This document shows positions 51,477 to 60,485 of a stretch of DNA of 64,000 bases, piece after piece. Every line of letters begins with the position of its first letter. Position 1 is the stretch's first letter. The stretch is from Njordibacter sp937773555. GTDB lineage: Bacteria; Pseudomonadota; Gammaproteobacteria; Pseudomonadales; Balneatricaceae. The stretch covers positions 2,604,001 to 2,668,000 of the forward strand of contig NZ_CP159830.1 of the NCBI RefSeq assembly GCF_047730085.1. The letters are read 5' to 3'. The position numbers and the translations under genes are program-made. The notes below the pieces were generated by a model. It saw only the letters and a list, made by a program, of their open reading frames with translations. It had not been told where the DNA came from and made no database searches.

Positions 51477-52229
51477 ATGATGAAACTTAGCTTATTGGCT
51501 CACCTAACCGCGGCGACTGTTGTGCTCTCAGCTGGCGCTACCCATGCTGAAGAAAAATCGGAACTTTCTATTGGAATGGTCTATGTTGGCGGCGACTCGG
51601 TGTATGCCAATGTTAAATCTTCGTCTGCTATAATGCCTTCTATTAGTTATAGGTCAAACAAGCTTAATGTTAGCGTGCAAGAAGGTTTGGCTTATAAGGT
51701 TACTAGTGGAGACAAGGTTTCCGTAGGAGTCTCTATAAGACCAAACTTTAGACCCTACAAAAGCAGTGATTCAGCTGATCTAGCAGGGATGACCAGAGAT
51801 ATGTATGTTGACGGTTCGTTAAATGCATCGTATAAACTCACTAGTTTTTTAACAGCAAAGCTTGAAGCTGCCACAGAACTATCCAGTAAGTTCAGTGGTA
51901 ATTCTGTAGGTTTATCTCTCGGTCAACAAGCTCTAATTGGTGGACAACCGTTTATTTTCCAGGCTGGCGCAAAGTGGCTTGATGCAAAACGGGCAAACTA
52001 TTTGTACGGGGTTAAGGCTAGCGAAGCGAATGGGCAACGCGCGCAATACGCACCAGGAAGTGCGATTTTACCTTACGTATCTGTTCAAACGTTTCACCCC
52101 CTTACTAAACAAACATCACTATTTGCTAACGTTAATGTCAACTTTTTGCCAACTAACTTGACAGATAGCGCCATTGTTAAAAGTGGAAGTTCGGTATCTA
52201 CTATTTTGGGTTTTAATTATAGTTTCTGA
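51477..52229 (+). CDS. MipA/OmpV-like outer membrane protein
   Basis: A 250-residue protein with a Sec signal peptide ending ATHA and repeated amphipathic strands ending in NYSF, a C-terminal Phe typical of outer-membrane beta-barrels. Segments such as IMPSISYRSNKLNVSVQEGLAYKV and YLYGVKASEANGQRAQYAPGSA fit the MipA/OmpV family. AAGGA lies six bases before the first of two tandem ATGs. The frame is open further upstream without signal-peptide character. Confidence 0.75.
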   Translation: MMKLSLLAHLTAATVVLSAGATHAEEKSELSIGMVYVGGDSVYANVKSSSAIMPSISYRSNKLNVSVQEGLAYKVTSGDKVSVGVSIRPNFRPYKSSDSADLAGMTRDMYVDGSLNASYKLTSFLTAKLEAATELSSKFSGNSVGLSLGQQALIGGQPFIFQAGAKWLDAKRANYLYGVKASEANGQRAQYAPGSAILPYVSVQTFHPLTKQTSLFANVNVNFLPTNLTDSAIVKSGSSVSTILGFNYSF

Positions 52230-52717
52230 AGTTAATTTGGCACTGCTTAGACGCAGATAACGGGGTGCAAAGACTTGTGTTGCAGGCAGTCAAGCCCCCT
52301 GTTGTCGGTTAGTATTCGGCGCAGCTAGAGTCGCTTTGTATTATACCAGTCGGCAGCTCTATTGGACTAAGATCAAAGTTGCAATGGCCTCCAGTAACGT
52401 GATGCCTTTTACAAACAACCAACCATTGTATGGCTAAAAAACGCTGCTCATGAGTGAGTGCCAGTTAATCTGTTATTAACTTAAGCCGATTAAAAGGACC
52501 GACGAGGCTCAAAAGAACCCCGCGGCCAAAGAGTGTTTATGATTGAAGCGAATAGCTTCATTACGGACGATAGCAGTGATCACTTTAGCCAACAATACTA
52601 CTTACACAGCTTTACGTTACTTACACAGCCTTACAGTACTTAACTAGATGCCAGTATGAAAATGGTTGCAGTGATCGGTTTTGCTGGCTGAGCCATGTCA
52701 ATGCGGTTAACTATTGA
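52230..52717. other. Non-coding gap with a short tandem repeat
   Basis: About 490 bp between the MipA-like and cryptochrome genes (convergent). ACTTACACAGCTTTACGTT and ACTTACACAGCCTTACAGT form an imperfect tandem pair near 52600. I see no gene. Confidence 0.5.
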
Positions 52718-54034
52718 TCATGAGCGACTAATTGGCCAGTCAGCAGCATCCACAGAATCAAGTTGAGAGTCGAAGTTGTCGCCACCCCATTTTTTAATAA
52801 AGTCTCCTTTAGGGTCATAGATTTGTGTTTGTTTCGTTAAGTTAAAGCGTCTGTGGCCGCGCGGGTCAGCACCCACGCCAGCAAGATACTGCCAGTTACC
52901 CCAGTTTGAGGCCACATCATAATCAACCAACTGCTGCTCCATATAAGAAGCGCCATAGCGCCAATTGAGGCCTAGTTCATGCACGAGGCAGCTAGCAACT
53001 AACTGGCGGCCACGATTACTCATATAACCAGTGCTATTAAGCTGTTTCATAAAAGCATTGACGATTGGATAAGGGGTATTACCATTACACCACTTCTGGA
53101 ATCGTTCTGGGTAAAAACTAGTGGCGGGTTTAGTCAACTTGAGCCCACTAAAACTAAATAGCTTCTTTCCATGCCGATGGGCATACAGCTGATAATACTC
53201 TCTCCATAGCAGCTCAAAATAAATCCAATAAGTAGAATCGTTTGCGCCTTTATGGTGCTCATAGGCATGCAATACTCGTAGAATTTGCCTGGCAGATAGG
53301 CAGCCATTAGCAAGCCAAGGCGAGAATTTTGTTGAATAGTCCATGCCTTCTAAGCCATTGCGTGTCTCTTTATAGGTGCTGGCAAGCTCAGAATTAAAGT
53401 AATTTTTTAAATGTGCAAGCGCCCGTTGCTCGCCACCTTCAAACAATAGGTTATCTACTTTTATGGGGCTAGGGTCTGGCCATGGTATAAAAACTGCAGG
53501 GCTTGGCGGCATACTTGCCAACTTAGGCTGGGGTAGTTTAATACTGAGGTGCTCAGTAAGCTTGCGAAACTTTGAAAAACTGTCAGGCAGTTCAGCTATG
53601 GGGAATGGCAACTCAGCAATTTCAAATAAGGTGTGTGTTGTGATGCTCTTAAAGCCAATAAACGGGTAACGTTTAATGAGGCGTTGCCAATTTAGTCGCT
53701 CATAATATCCTGCAGCTTCACTACAATAAATGTGCCCAATATTATGCTGAGTGATGAGCTGTGGGATAATATCCAGCGGTGAGTCATTAGTAACCATAAG
53801 CTGCTGACCCAGGTTTTTAAGGCTCTGGTGTAAATCGGTAAGCGACTGCTGCAAAAAAAACTGCCGGTGAGGCGATAAGTTACTCGGGGCGCGCAAACTA
53901 GAAGGTGGTTGTTTAGGTTCTAGGCAATAAATACAAATCAGTTGATCAACCTCAGCAGCTGCCGTTGCTAGCGCTAAGTTATCATGAATTCGCAAATCAT
54001 TTTTAAACAAAAATAAGCCAACCTGACGGGACAT
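52718..54034 (-). CDS. DASH-type cryptochrome/photolyase
   Basis: A 438-residue flavoprotein of the photolyase/cryptochrome family. The N-terminal antenna domain starts GLFLFKNDLRIHDNLAL. The FAD domain has TYKETRNGLEGMDYSTKFSPWLANGCLSAR, ELLWREYYQLYAHRHG, and ASNWGNWQYLAGVGADPRGHRRFN, all typical of CRY-DASH. Such proteins repair cyclobutane dimers in single-stranded DNA or sense blue light. It lies about 3 kb from proteorhodopsin, in keeping with a sunlit-water lifestyle. Confidence 0.9.
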   Translation of the reverse strand: MSRQVGLFLFKNDLRIHDNLALATAAAEVDQLICIYCLEPKQPPSSLRAPSNLSPHRQFFLQQSLTDLHQSLKNLGQQLMVTNDSPLDIIPQLITQHNIGHIYCSEAAGYYERLNWQRLIKRYPFIGFKSITTHTLFEIAELPFPIAELPDSFSKFRKLTEHLSIKLPQPKLASMPPSPAVFIPWPDPSPIKVDNLLFEGGEQRALAHLKNYFNSELASTYKETRNGLEGMDYSTKFSPWLANGCLSARQILRVLHAYEHHKGANDSTYWIYFELLWREYYQLYAHRHGKKLFSFSGLKLTKPATSFYPERFQKWCNGNTPYPIVNAFMKQLNSTGYMSNRGRQLVASCLVHELGLNWRYGASYMEQQLVDYDVASNWGNWQYLAGVGADPRGHRRFNLTKQTQIYDPKGDFIKKWGGDNFDSQLDSVDAADWPISRS

Positions 54035-54185
54035 TAATACGCACCTTTTGATTAATTTTATGGCGTTAATACTGCTTAATTTAACTTCTGCTAAGTTTAA
54101 ACGTTTGCAAGTTTAAACTTAGAATAACTAGATTTAATGCAAATAAACCTTGGCATTTAACCCGCTTAATCTTACCAGATTATTT

Positions 54186-55730
54186 TTAAGTCACATTAGA
54201 AAGATCAAGTAATGGCCAAATTTTTAGAGTATTCATTTTAATGTTTTTCTGATTCACCATGAACCGCACAAGAATAAAGTAAATGTCCAAATCAAAACGA
54301 TCGTCATCTTTAGCAAGATCAATCACATTATTACCTAAAGTAGAGGGAGAGTTACCCTGATCAAGAAGCTGGTAACCTAGGTCATAAATATCTTCAAAGA
54401 TTGGCAGCTTAGCAATATAGCGCCAGCGGTCAATGACATGGAAGGCCACTTGGTCGGGGCATTGGGGGTCTCGTTCTTCCAGAAGAATAGGGCCAGCATA
54501 GGGCCATAGTTTTATCTGATAATTTTTTAGTGCAGCCCCCATTCGATCATTATAACTAGAAGCAGATTCGGCCCCATGGCAGGCGCCAAAACACTTTTTT
54601 AGCTGCGAACGAAAACAGGCTTGCTGGGCGTTCCGTGCACCCTCCAACCCCAGTAGCTTGTGACATAAAAAGTACTGGTCAGCTAGTTTTTCCATTTGTT
54701 GAGCGGCTTGGCGTGGAGAACGAAATAAACCAAACTGCTCTTCAACGTCTGTATCTGCTGTTTCAACAGTTTCAATAGTCAGGCGCAAGTAACCATTACT
54801 GTCTTTAGTACTGCGGTATTGAAATAATTTTTTTACTTTGCGCAACCGTCGATTGTAGAGCGGGGCAAGTGCTTTAATCTGATTACTTTCACGGACTTGG
54901 GCACCAAAGTCGCTGGGGGTTTGTTCAAAATCAACTTGTGCAATTTTGGTACTCATCTGTAGGTCTTTTGGATTTTTGTGGTCAGAGCTGAAGTGGCTTA
55001 AAACTCGGTTACGAATATTCACACTTTTACCAATATAAAGCAGAGCCCCTTTTTCATCATAGAAATAGTAAACACCCGCACTAGAGGGTAACTTTTCTAC
55101 GTCTTTGGCGTCGAGTAAAATGGGCAAGGTTGCTCGCTTAAGAAGTACTTTACAGGTGGCCGCAATCTCATCATCTGAAAATAGCCCTGAAGACTTTTGG
55201 AAAAACTGATAGATCATCTCTGCATCATCAAGTGCCCTATGACGATTTTCAATAGACAGACTAAAGCGCTGAATAATTTGCGAAAGGCCATGTCGCTTAA
55301 ATTGAGGATATAGGTTTCTGCTAAACTTTACTGAACATAGGGGTTTGGCGTTATAACCGATGCCCGCGCGCTCAAATTCGTTTTTTAAGAAGCTATAGTC
55401 AAACCGCGCATTGTGAGCTACCAATGTGCGGCCCTTTAATTTGCTCAATAACACTTCAGCAATGTCACAAAATTCAGGTGCACCGTTAACCATACCTGGG
55501 CTAATGCCTGTGAGCTTTTGGATAAAGGACGGCACGGGTACTTTTGGGTCGATGAATGTTTGCCACCTCTCAATCACTTTACCATTTTCAATAACGATTA
55601 GACCAATTTCAATAATGCGGTGATAAATAGCTTTGCCACCGGTGGTCTCGCAGTCAAGCAGTACCATACGGTCTGGAAAGCCTGAGGAAAGAAGCGCAGG
55701 TGTGGGTTGGTGAAGTAGGTTTAGTTGCAT
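54186..55730 (-). CDS. DnaQ-like 3'-5' exonuclease fused to GIY-YIG (Cho/UvrC-like) nuclease
   Basis: A 514-residue two-nuclease fusion. The N-terminal DEDDh exonuclease has Asp26/Glu28 (LLDCETTGG), VAHNARFDYSFL (Asp111) and HRALDDAEM (164-171). A GIY-YIG domain (219-235: GVYYFYDEKGALLYIGKS) follows, then a UvrC-like linker with LKKCFGACHG. Related fusions act like Cho in incision of damaged DNA; the exonuclease could process the product. I see no LexA box upstream. Confidence 0.85.
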   Translation of the reverse strand: MQLNLLHQPTPALLSSGFPDRMVLLDCETTGGKAIYHRIIEIGLIVIENGKVIERWQTFIDPKVPVPSFIQKLTGISPGMVNGAPEFCDIAEVLLSKLKGRTLVAHNARFDYSFLKNEFERAGIGYNAKPLCSVKFSRNLYPQFKRHGLSQIIQRFSLSIENRHRALDDAEMIYQFFQKSSGLFSDDEIAATCKVLLKRATLPILLDAKDVEKLPSSAGVYYFYDEKGALLYIGKSVNIRNRVLSHFSSDHKNPKDLQMSTKIAQVDFEQTPSDFGAQVRESNQIKALAPLYNRRLRKVKKLFQYRSTKDSNGYLRLTIETVETADTDVEEQFGLFRSPRQAAQQMEKLADQYFLCHKLLGLEGARNAQQACFRSQLKKCFGACHGAESASSYNDRMGAALKNYQIKLWPYAGPILLEERDPQCPDQVAFHVIDRWRYIAKLPIFEDIYDLGYQLLDQGNSPSTLGNNVIDLAKDDDRFDLDIYFILVRFMVNQKNIKMNTLKIWPLLDLSNVT

Positions 55731-55895
55731 CCACTACCCCCTACACAACAGTCACAGATGCTCTCTGTCTCGTCTGAGCTTGCCTTTGTGCACATAGCTT
55801 TTTTGCTCATATGATTTATTTAGGTTTCCAAGTATTTTAATATCGATGCTAAGTTCTAGGCCCTTTGATATACCAACTGCTTAACTTTTTTCATA

Positions 55896-56918
55896 TTACC
55901 GAGCTAAGTGTAGGATTGCTCCGGGTTTTGGCGCTATAAAAAATTCAGGTGCCAAATTGCGATCTTTAAGAGCTTGAGCGAGCATTGCACGCGGCTCTTT
56001 AATAGGCTCGTCAGTTAACACAAATGTACCCCAATGCATGCCAAATGAACGCGTTACTTGCAAATCTAGAGCAATCTGGACAGCTTCATCTGGGTCAACG
56101 TGTTGATTTTTCATAAACCACCTTGGTTTGTAGGCCCCAATGGGAATAAAGGCCACGTCTGGGGTTCCCAACCGTTTTTGAGTGGCAACAAAATCATTGG
56201 AATAACCCGTATCACCGGCATGATAAATCGATAGACTTGGGCTCTTCACAAACCAACCTCCCCACAAACTGCTGTTGCGTCCAGTTATCCCTCTGCCTGA
56301 CCAATGTTGCACGGGCGTAAAGGTAAACTCAGTTTGCTTAATTTCAATGTTTTGCCACCACCTAAATTCAGAAACATTAACCATTCCATTTGAATCTAGT
56401 AATGCTTTGTCACCTTGGGGTACCAAAAAAACGAGTTTGGGATTATTTTTCTGCAATATTTTAAGGCTGGGTAGATCTAGGTGATCGTAATGGTTATGAC
56501 TGATGACAACAACATCAATGCTAGGCAACTGCTCTAATGACATGGCGGGTGGGATTAGCCGCTCAGGGCCAGCCCAGCCTACGGGTGATGCCCTATTTGA
56601 GAAAACCGGGTCCGTCAGCACTGTCACATCACCCGTGTTAATTAGGTAGCTCGAGTGCCCAATCCAAATTGCGTAGTGGGTTGATTGGGGGTCAAGGTCC
56701 TGCCACTCATTGGAGACTTTGATATCGACTCTCTCTGGAGAGGAATCTTTAGTCAAGCGCCATTCTATTACATCACCAAGTTTTTTTGGCACTACGCTTG
56801 GGTCTGTATTACTAAACGTTTCCTCAACACTACAAGACGTCAAAGTGAGCACGATTAAAAGCCCTACAACCATCGCCACTAAGTATTTCTTTATTAATTT
56901 TGGAGCACTTAAATACAT
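55896..56918 (-). CDS. Metallo-beta-lactamase-fold lipoprotein (NAPE-PLD/UlaG-like)
   Basis: A 340-residue exported hydrolase. The signal peptide ends in a lipobox (LTSC, Cys29), so it is a lipoprotein. The metal motif HNHYDHLD, later HAGDTGYSNDF and a C-terminal HWGTF are those of the NAPE-PLD-like MBL branch, which cleaves phosphodiester bonds of N-acyl-phosphatidylethanolamines. The actual substrate is unknown. It is divergent from the proteorhodopsin gene. Confidence 0.85.
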   Translation of the reverse strand: MYLSAPKLIKKYLVAMVVGLLIVLTLTSCSVEETFSNTDPSVVPKKLGDVIEWRLTKDSSPERVDIKVSNEWQDLDPQSTHYAIWIGHSSYLINTGDVTVLTDPVFSNRASPVGWAGPERLIPPAMSLEQLPSIDVVVISHNHYDHLDLPSLKILQKNNPKLVFLVPQGDKALLDSNGMVNVSEFRWWQNIEIKQTEFTFTPVQHWSGRGITGRNSSLWGGWFVKSPSLSIYHAGDTGYSNDFVATQKRLGTPDVAFIPIGAYKPRWFMKNQHVDPDEAVQIALDLQVTRSFGMHWGTFVLTDEPIKEPRAMLAQALKDRNLAPEFFIAPKPGAILHLAR

Positions 56919-57220
56919 CTGGACTGCCTTCCGTGGATGGAGCTAAAGCGCGAACGATCTTGTTAAGCGCTGTTTTATTTAGCATTAGTTTTTCGTGTTT
57001 TTAATGGTACACCAAGCCAATCCTACCCCCTGTAAAAAACAGTCAAGTATTGTAAAACTTGTGTAATCTCACAGCAAAACTGCGTCAAAATTGATAAGTT
57101 TAATAAGCCAGCTAATGCAAAAAAGTTGGTTTTTATATAAAAGCGGTGTTGTGCACGTTTATGTTCGAATAAACGCACCAACACCAACCATAATGGTATA
57201 AAAAAAATTAGGGGTATCAA
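56919..57220. other. Divergent promoter region of MBL lipoprotein and proteorhodopsin genes
   Basis: About 300 bp without a gene. It must hold both promoters; TATATAA at 57136 is a candidate -10 for proteorhodopsin, but without a good -35. It contains the hairpin listed separately. Confidence 0.5.
57145..57185 (+). promoter_or_regulatory. Long hairpin in the proteorhodopsin leader
   Basis: GGTGTTG pairs with CAACACC, and CGTTTAT with ATAAACG further in, around a GTTCGA loop, with a small internal loop between. It ends 35 bp before the start codon, so it would lie in the 5' untranslated RNA. Confidence 0.55.
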
Positions 57221-57919
57221 ATGACTTATAACTTAACGTCCGCCGATCCGGTTGGCATGTCTTTTTGGTTAATTTCCATGGCGCTTGTTGCGGCTACAGC
57301 GTTCTTCTTCATAGAACGTGATCGTGTAGATGGAAAGTGGAAGACATCTTTAACAGTATCAGGCTTAGTTACGTTGATTGCTGCGGTTCACTACTTCTAC
57401 ATGCGTGATGTGTGGGTAGCTACCGGAACATCTCCAACCGAATTACGATATATTGACTGGCTGTTGACTGTGCCATTGTTGATGGTTGAATTCTACTTGG
57501 TTCTGTCTGCAGTGACAAAAGTACCAGCTCGCGTATTCTGGAAGTTGCTAGTGGGTTCTATTGTTATGCTGGGCTTCGGCTTCGCTGGTGAGACAGCCAT
57601 GATGAATGTTACTTTAGCCTTCATCCTAGGAATGGCTGGTTGGGCATTCATTGTTTGGGAAATCTTCAAAGGCGAAGCTAGCCAAATCAATGCTGGACTT
57701 TCAAATGCCAACGTTCAAAAGGCGTATAAGTGGATGCTTATATGTGTAACCATAGGGTGGTCTATCTACCCTATCGGATACTTCTTTGGCTATATGGCCG
57801 GCGGTGCTGATGCAGAAATGCTGAACATTGTTTATAACCTAGCCGACTTTATAAATAAGATCGCGTTTGGTGTGATTATCTGGGCTGCTGCAGTAGCGGA
57901 TTCAGATTCAAAAGCATAA
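57221..57919 (+). CDS. Proteorhodopsin, green-absorbing type
   Basis: Light-driven proton pump of 232 residues with seven helices. Retinal binds Lys213 (DFINKIAFG). The proton acceptor and donor are Asp79 and Glu90 (RYIDWLLTVPLLMVEFYL), corresponding to D97 and E108 of the reference protein, and His57 is the acceptor's partner. Leu87 at the spectral tuning position (105) predicts green absorption. No cleavable signal peptide is seen. AGGGG lies six bases before the ATG. It has its own terminator, then the retinal operon. Confidence 0.97.
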   Translation: MTYNLTSADPVGMSFWLISMALVAATAFFFIERDRVDGKWKTSLTVSGLVTLIAAVHYFYMRDVWVATGTSPTELRYIDWLLTVPLLMVEFYLVLSAVTKVPARVFWKLLVGSIVMLGFGFAGETAMMNVTLAFILGMAGWAFIVWEIFKGEASQINAGLSNANVQKAYKWMLICVTIGWSIYPIGYFFGYMAGGADAEMLNIVYNLADFINKIAFGVIIWAAAVADSDSKA

Positions 57920-57939
57920 TTTGAGCTGTTCGAACGACA

Positions 57940-57972
57940 GGAAGAGTCAGGTTTACTGACTCTTCCATTTTT
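57940..57972 (+). terminator. Proteorhodopsin gene terminator
   Basis: GGAAGAGTCAG-GTTTA-CTGACTCTTCC is an 11-bp perfect stem followed by ATTTTT, 20 bp after the stop. It separates the rhodopsin transcript from the crt operon. Confidence 0.92.
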
Positions 57973-58023
57973 GCGTACTAATATAAGCAGTTAAATAACA
58001 ATAATTGATTAAGGGTACGATTA

Positions 58024-58986
58024 ATGTCCCCAATAAAACAGACCAACGGGTTGAACTTGCAAACTCAGCTAACCGCTTTGTATAAGCAAGAAATGCCGCA
58101 GCCCCAAAGTAGCTTGGCAATTGCTGCTGAGTACCACTTTAAAAACCCTGGCAAATGTTTCAGAGCGCAACTGGCGTTATCCAGCGGGTTGTCTCTGGGT
58201 TTAAATACAGTAGATAATTTACATTGGGCAGCCGCATGTGAGCTGCTGCACAACGCCTCCCTTATTCACGACGACATCAGTGATGCCAGCACCCATAGGC
58301 GAGGGCAAGAGAGTATCCATCAACATTTTGGGCCTGACATGGCACTGTGCCTAGGCGACTGGATGGTTGCCAAAGCTTTTGAACTGGGCGCTAGAAACAC
58401 ACAACACAGCAGTAGCTTGGTGGCTCTTTTGGCGCAGGCAATGCAAAGAACATGTAGTGGCCAGATATCTGACATCACCCAGCGTGAGTGTGCTGAATTA
58501 GCACAGTGGCAAAATATCGCCAAAGGAAAGACTGCACCCCTTTTAATTGCTCCTATTAAAGGTGCGGCCATTGCTGCTGGCCTAGGCCCAGATATTTCTG
58601 GCTTAGAGCACCTTGTAGGTCTTTGTGGCCAAGCTTACCAAGGCCGCAATGATATTGAAGATATTATTCCATCAAGCCATCGCTCAAGTGACCTTGATGG
58701 GCGCAAACCTAATTTAGTGGTTAGTTTGTTTGCTAAACAAGGTACTGGCTTCAAAGATTTTTTAAGCTGGTATGAATCAGAAGATAGTCAGCAATTAGGC
58801 CATTGGCAGCGCCGCATTGCTGCTAGTGATGTGATTTTTGAAGCCAATGAGCTGGTTGATTACTGGTTGCTAGAAGCTGACCAACTGGTACCTTCGTTAC
58901 CTCGTCAATTGCACACTGTGACTCAGAGTTTAGTAGACGCTGTAAAGCAGAAAAAAGAAATAAAACACCAAGGGTTGATCGCTTGA
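58024..58986 (+). CDS. crtE: Geranylgeranyl diphosphate synthase
   Basis: A polyprenyl synthase of 320 residues supplying GGPP for carotenoids. The first Asp-rich motif is LIHDDISD (DDxxD). The second reads GRNDIED, an NDxxD variant. KGKTAPLL matches the conserved K-T segment. It is the first gene of the crtE-I-B-Y-blh operon, 51 bp after the rhodopsin terminator. Its stop overlaps the crtI start (TTGA). Confidence 0.92.
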   Translation: MSPIKQTNGLNLQTQLTALYKQEMPQPQSSLAIAAEYHFKNPGKCFRAQLALSSGLSLGLNTVDNLHWAAACELLHNASLIHDDISDASTHRRGQESIHQHFGPDMALCLGDWMVAKAFELGARNTQHSSSLVALLAQAMQRTCSGQISDITQRECAELAQWQNIAKGKTAPLLIAPIKGAAIAAGLGPDISGLEHLVGLCGQAYQGRNDIEDIIPSSHRSSDLDGRKPNLVVSLFAKQGTGFKDFLSWYESEDSQQLGHWQRRIAASDVIFEANELVDYWLLEADQLVPSLPRQLHTVTQSLVDAVKQKKEIKHQGLIA

Positions 58987-60482
58987 CATCAAAAACGTTT
59001 GGAGCCGGTAAAACGGTGGTAGTGATCGGGGCTGGATTCGCTGGTATTGCAACAGCATTAAGACTTAAGGCCATAGGATATAACGTTACCTTACTAGAGC
59101 GCTTAGACAGCCTTGGTGGTCGCGCCCAAGTATTTGAGCAAGGCGGTTACCGCCATGATGCAGGCCCTACTGTAATCACCGCGCCATTTTTGTTTGATGA
59201 ATTATTTGAGCTTTTCGATGAGAAGCTTGCAGACCATTTAAACTTTGTACCGTTAGACCCCTTCTATCGGTTTCACTTTGCTGATGGCAGTCAATTTGAC
59301 TACCGTGCGAGTATTGAAGACACCTTAACTGAGATTCGGCGCTTTGAACCAGACGATGCAGATGGCTATCTGAGGCTTTTAGAAAAGTCTAGGAAAGTTT
59401 ATAACGTAGGCTTTAAACAGCTTGTCCACCGGCCGTTTACGCGCATATGGGATATGGTCAAGCAGGTCCCCGCACTACTGATGTTGAAGTGCTATAAGAC
59501 GGTATCACAAATGGTTAACAGCCACCTGAAACACCCATTGATCCGCCAGGCATTTTCAATTCATCCTTTGCTCGTGGGTGGTAACCCCTTTAAAACCACT
59601 GCTATCTACACCCTAATCCACTACCTTGAGAGGCGTTGGGGGGTGTTTTTTTGTATGGGAGGCACTGGGAAGCTGGTTGAAGAATTGACTGCATTAATGC
59701 AACGCCACGGCATCACTATTCAGCTTAATGCTGATGTTGATGAAATTATACTTGAAAATAATTGTGCTGTTGGTGTTCGCCTCAGCAATAACCAAGTCAT
59801 CGATGCTGACCTCGTTGTGTTTGGTGGTGACCCAGAAACCTGTTATCAACACTTATTACCGCAAACAAAGTTACGCCTGCCGAAAATAAAGAAACATTAC
59901 AGTATGGGCCTTTATGTGCTTTATTTTGGTACAAAAAAACTCTACCCCGACGTGGCTCATCACAGCATTTGGATGGGCGCCAGATTCAAAGAACTTTTGG
60001 CAGAAATCTTTGACGCCAAACAGATGAGTGAAGACTTCTCACTTTATGTACATCGCCCTACAGCAACAGATAAAAGCTTTGCCCCTGAAGGTTGTGAATC
60101 GTTTTATGTACTCTGCCCAGTTCCCAACCTGCAAGGTAACGTAAACTGGGAAACAGAGGGAGAAGTGCTGCGTGATCGCATTGTCACAGCGTTAGAAGAC
60201 ACCATACTGCCCGACCTTTCGAATGTTATTGAGGAAGTTTTTTGGATGACTCCAGAAGATTTTGCTAAAGATTACCGTTCTATGCATGGCGCCGGATTTT
60301 CTATTGAACCACGGCTTACTCAATCAGCTTGGTTTCGGTTCCATAACCGCGATAAAGCAGTGAACAACCTCTACTTTGTTGGCGCTGGCACCCACCCTGG
60401 TGCTGGGTTACCCGGGGTGGTTAGCTCTGCTAAGGTAGTAGAAGAGCTGCTGACTGGTGTTGAGGTGGGTTCGGGCGGCTAA
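58983..60482 (+). CDS. crtI: Phytoene desaturase
   Basis: CrtI-type desaturase (499 residues) converting phytoene to lycopene. N-terminal FAD motif VVVIGAGFAGIATALRLKAIGYNVTLLE, GGRAQVFEQGGYRHDAGPTVITAP, and the C-terminal NNLYFVGAGTHPGAGLPGVVSSAKVV are diagnostic. The start is a TTG overlapping the crtE stop, implying translational coupling. Confidence 0.95.
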   Translation: MTSKTFGAGKTVVVIGAGFAGIATALRLKAIGYNVTLLERLDSLGGRAQVFEQGGYRHDAGPTVITAPFLFDELFELFDEKLADHLNFVPLDPFYRFHFADGSQFDYRASIEDTLTEIRRFEPDDADGYLRLLEKSRKVYNVGFKQLVHRPFTRIWDMVKQVPALLMLKCYKTVSQMVNSHLKHPLIRQAFSIHPLLVGGNPFKTTAIYTLIHYLERRWGVFFCMGGTGKLVEELTALMQRHGITIQLNADVDEIILENNCAVGVRLSNNQVIDADLVVFGGDPETCYQHLLPQTKLRLPKIKKHYSMGLYVLYFGTKKLYPDVAHHSIWMGARFKELLAEIFDAKQMSEDFSLYVHRPTATDKSFAPEGCESFYVLCPVPNLQGNVNWETEGEVLRDRIVTALEDTILPDLSNVIEEVFWMTPEDFAKDYRSMHGAGFSIEPRLTQSAWFRFHNRDKAVNNLYFVGAGTHPGAGLPGVVSSAKVVEELLTGVEVGSGG

Positions 60483-60485
60483 ACT

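Noticed and set aside
57030..57043. CTGTAAAAAACAG as a LexA box upstream of proteorhodopsin
   Set aside because: The spacing between CTG and CAG is 7, not 10, so it does not fit the operator.
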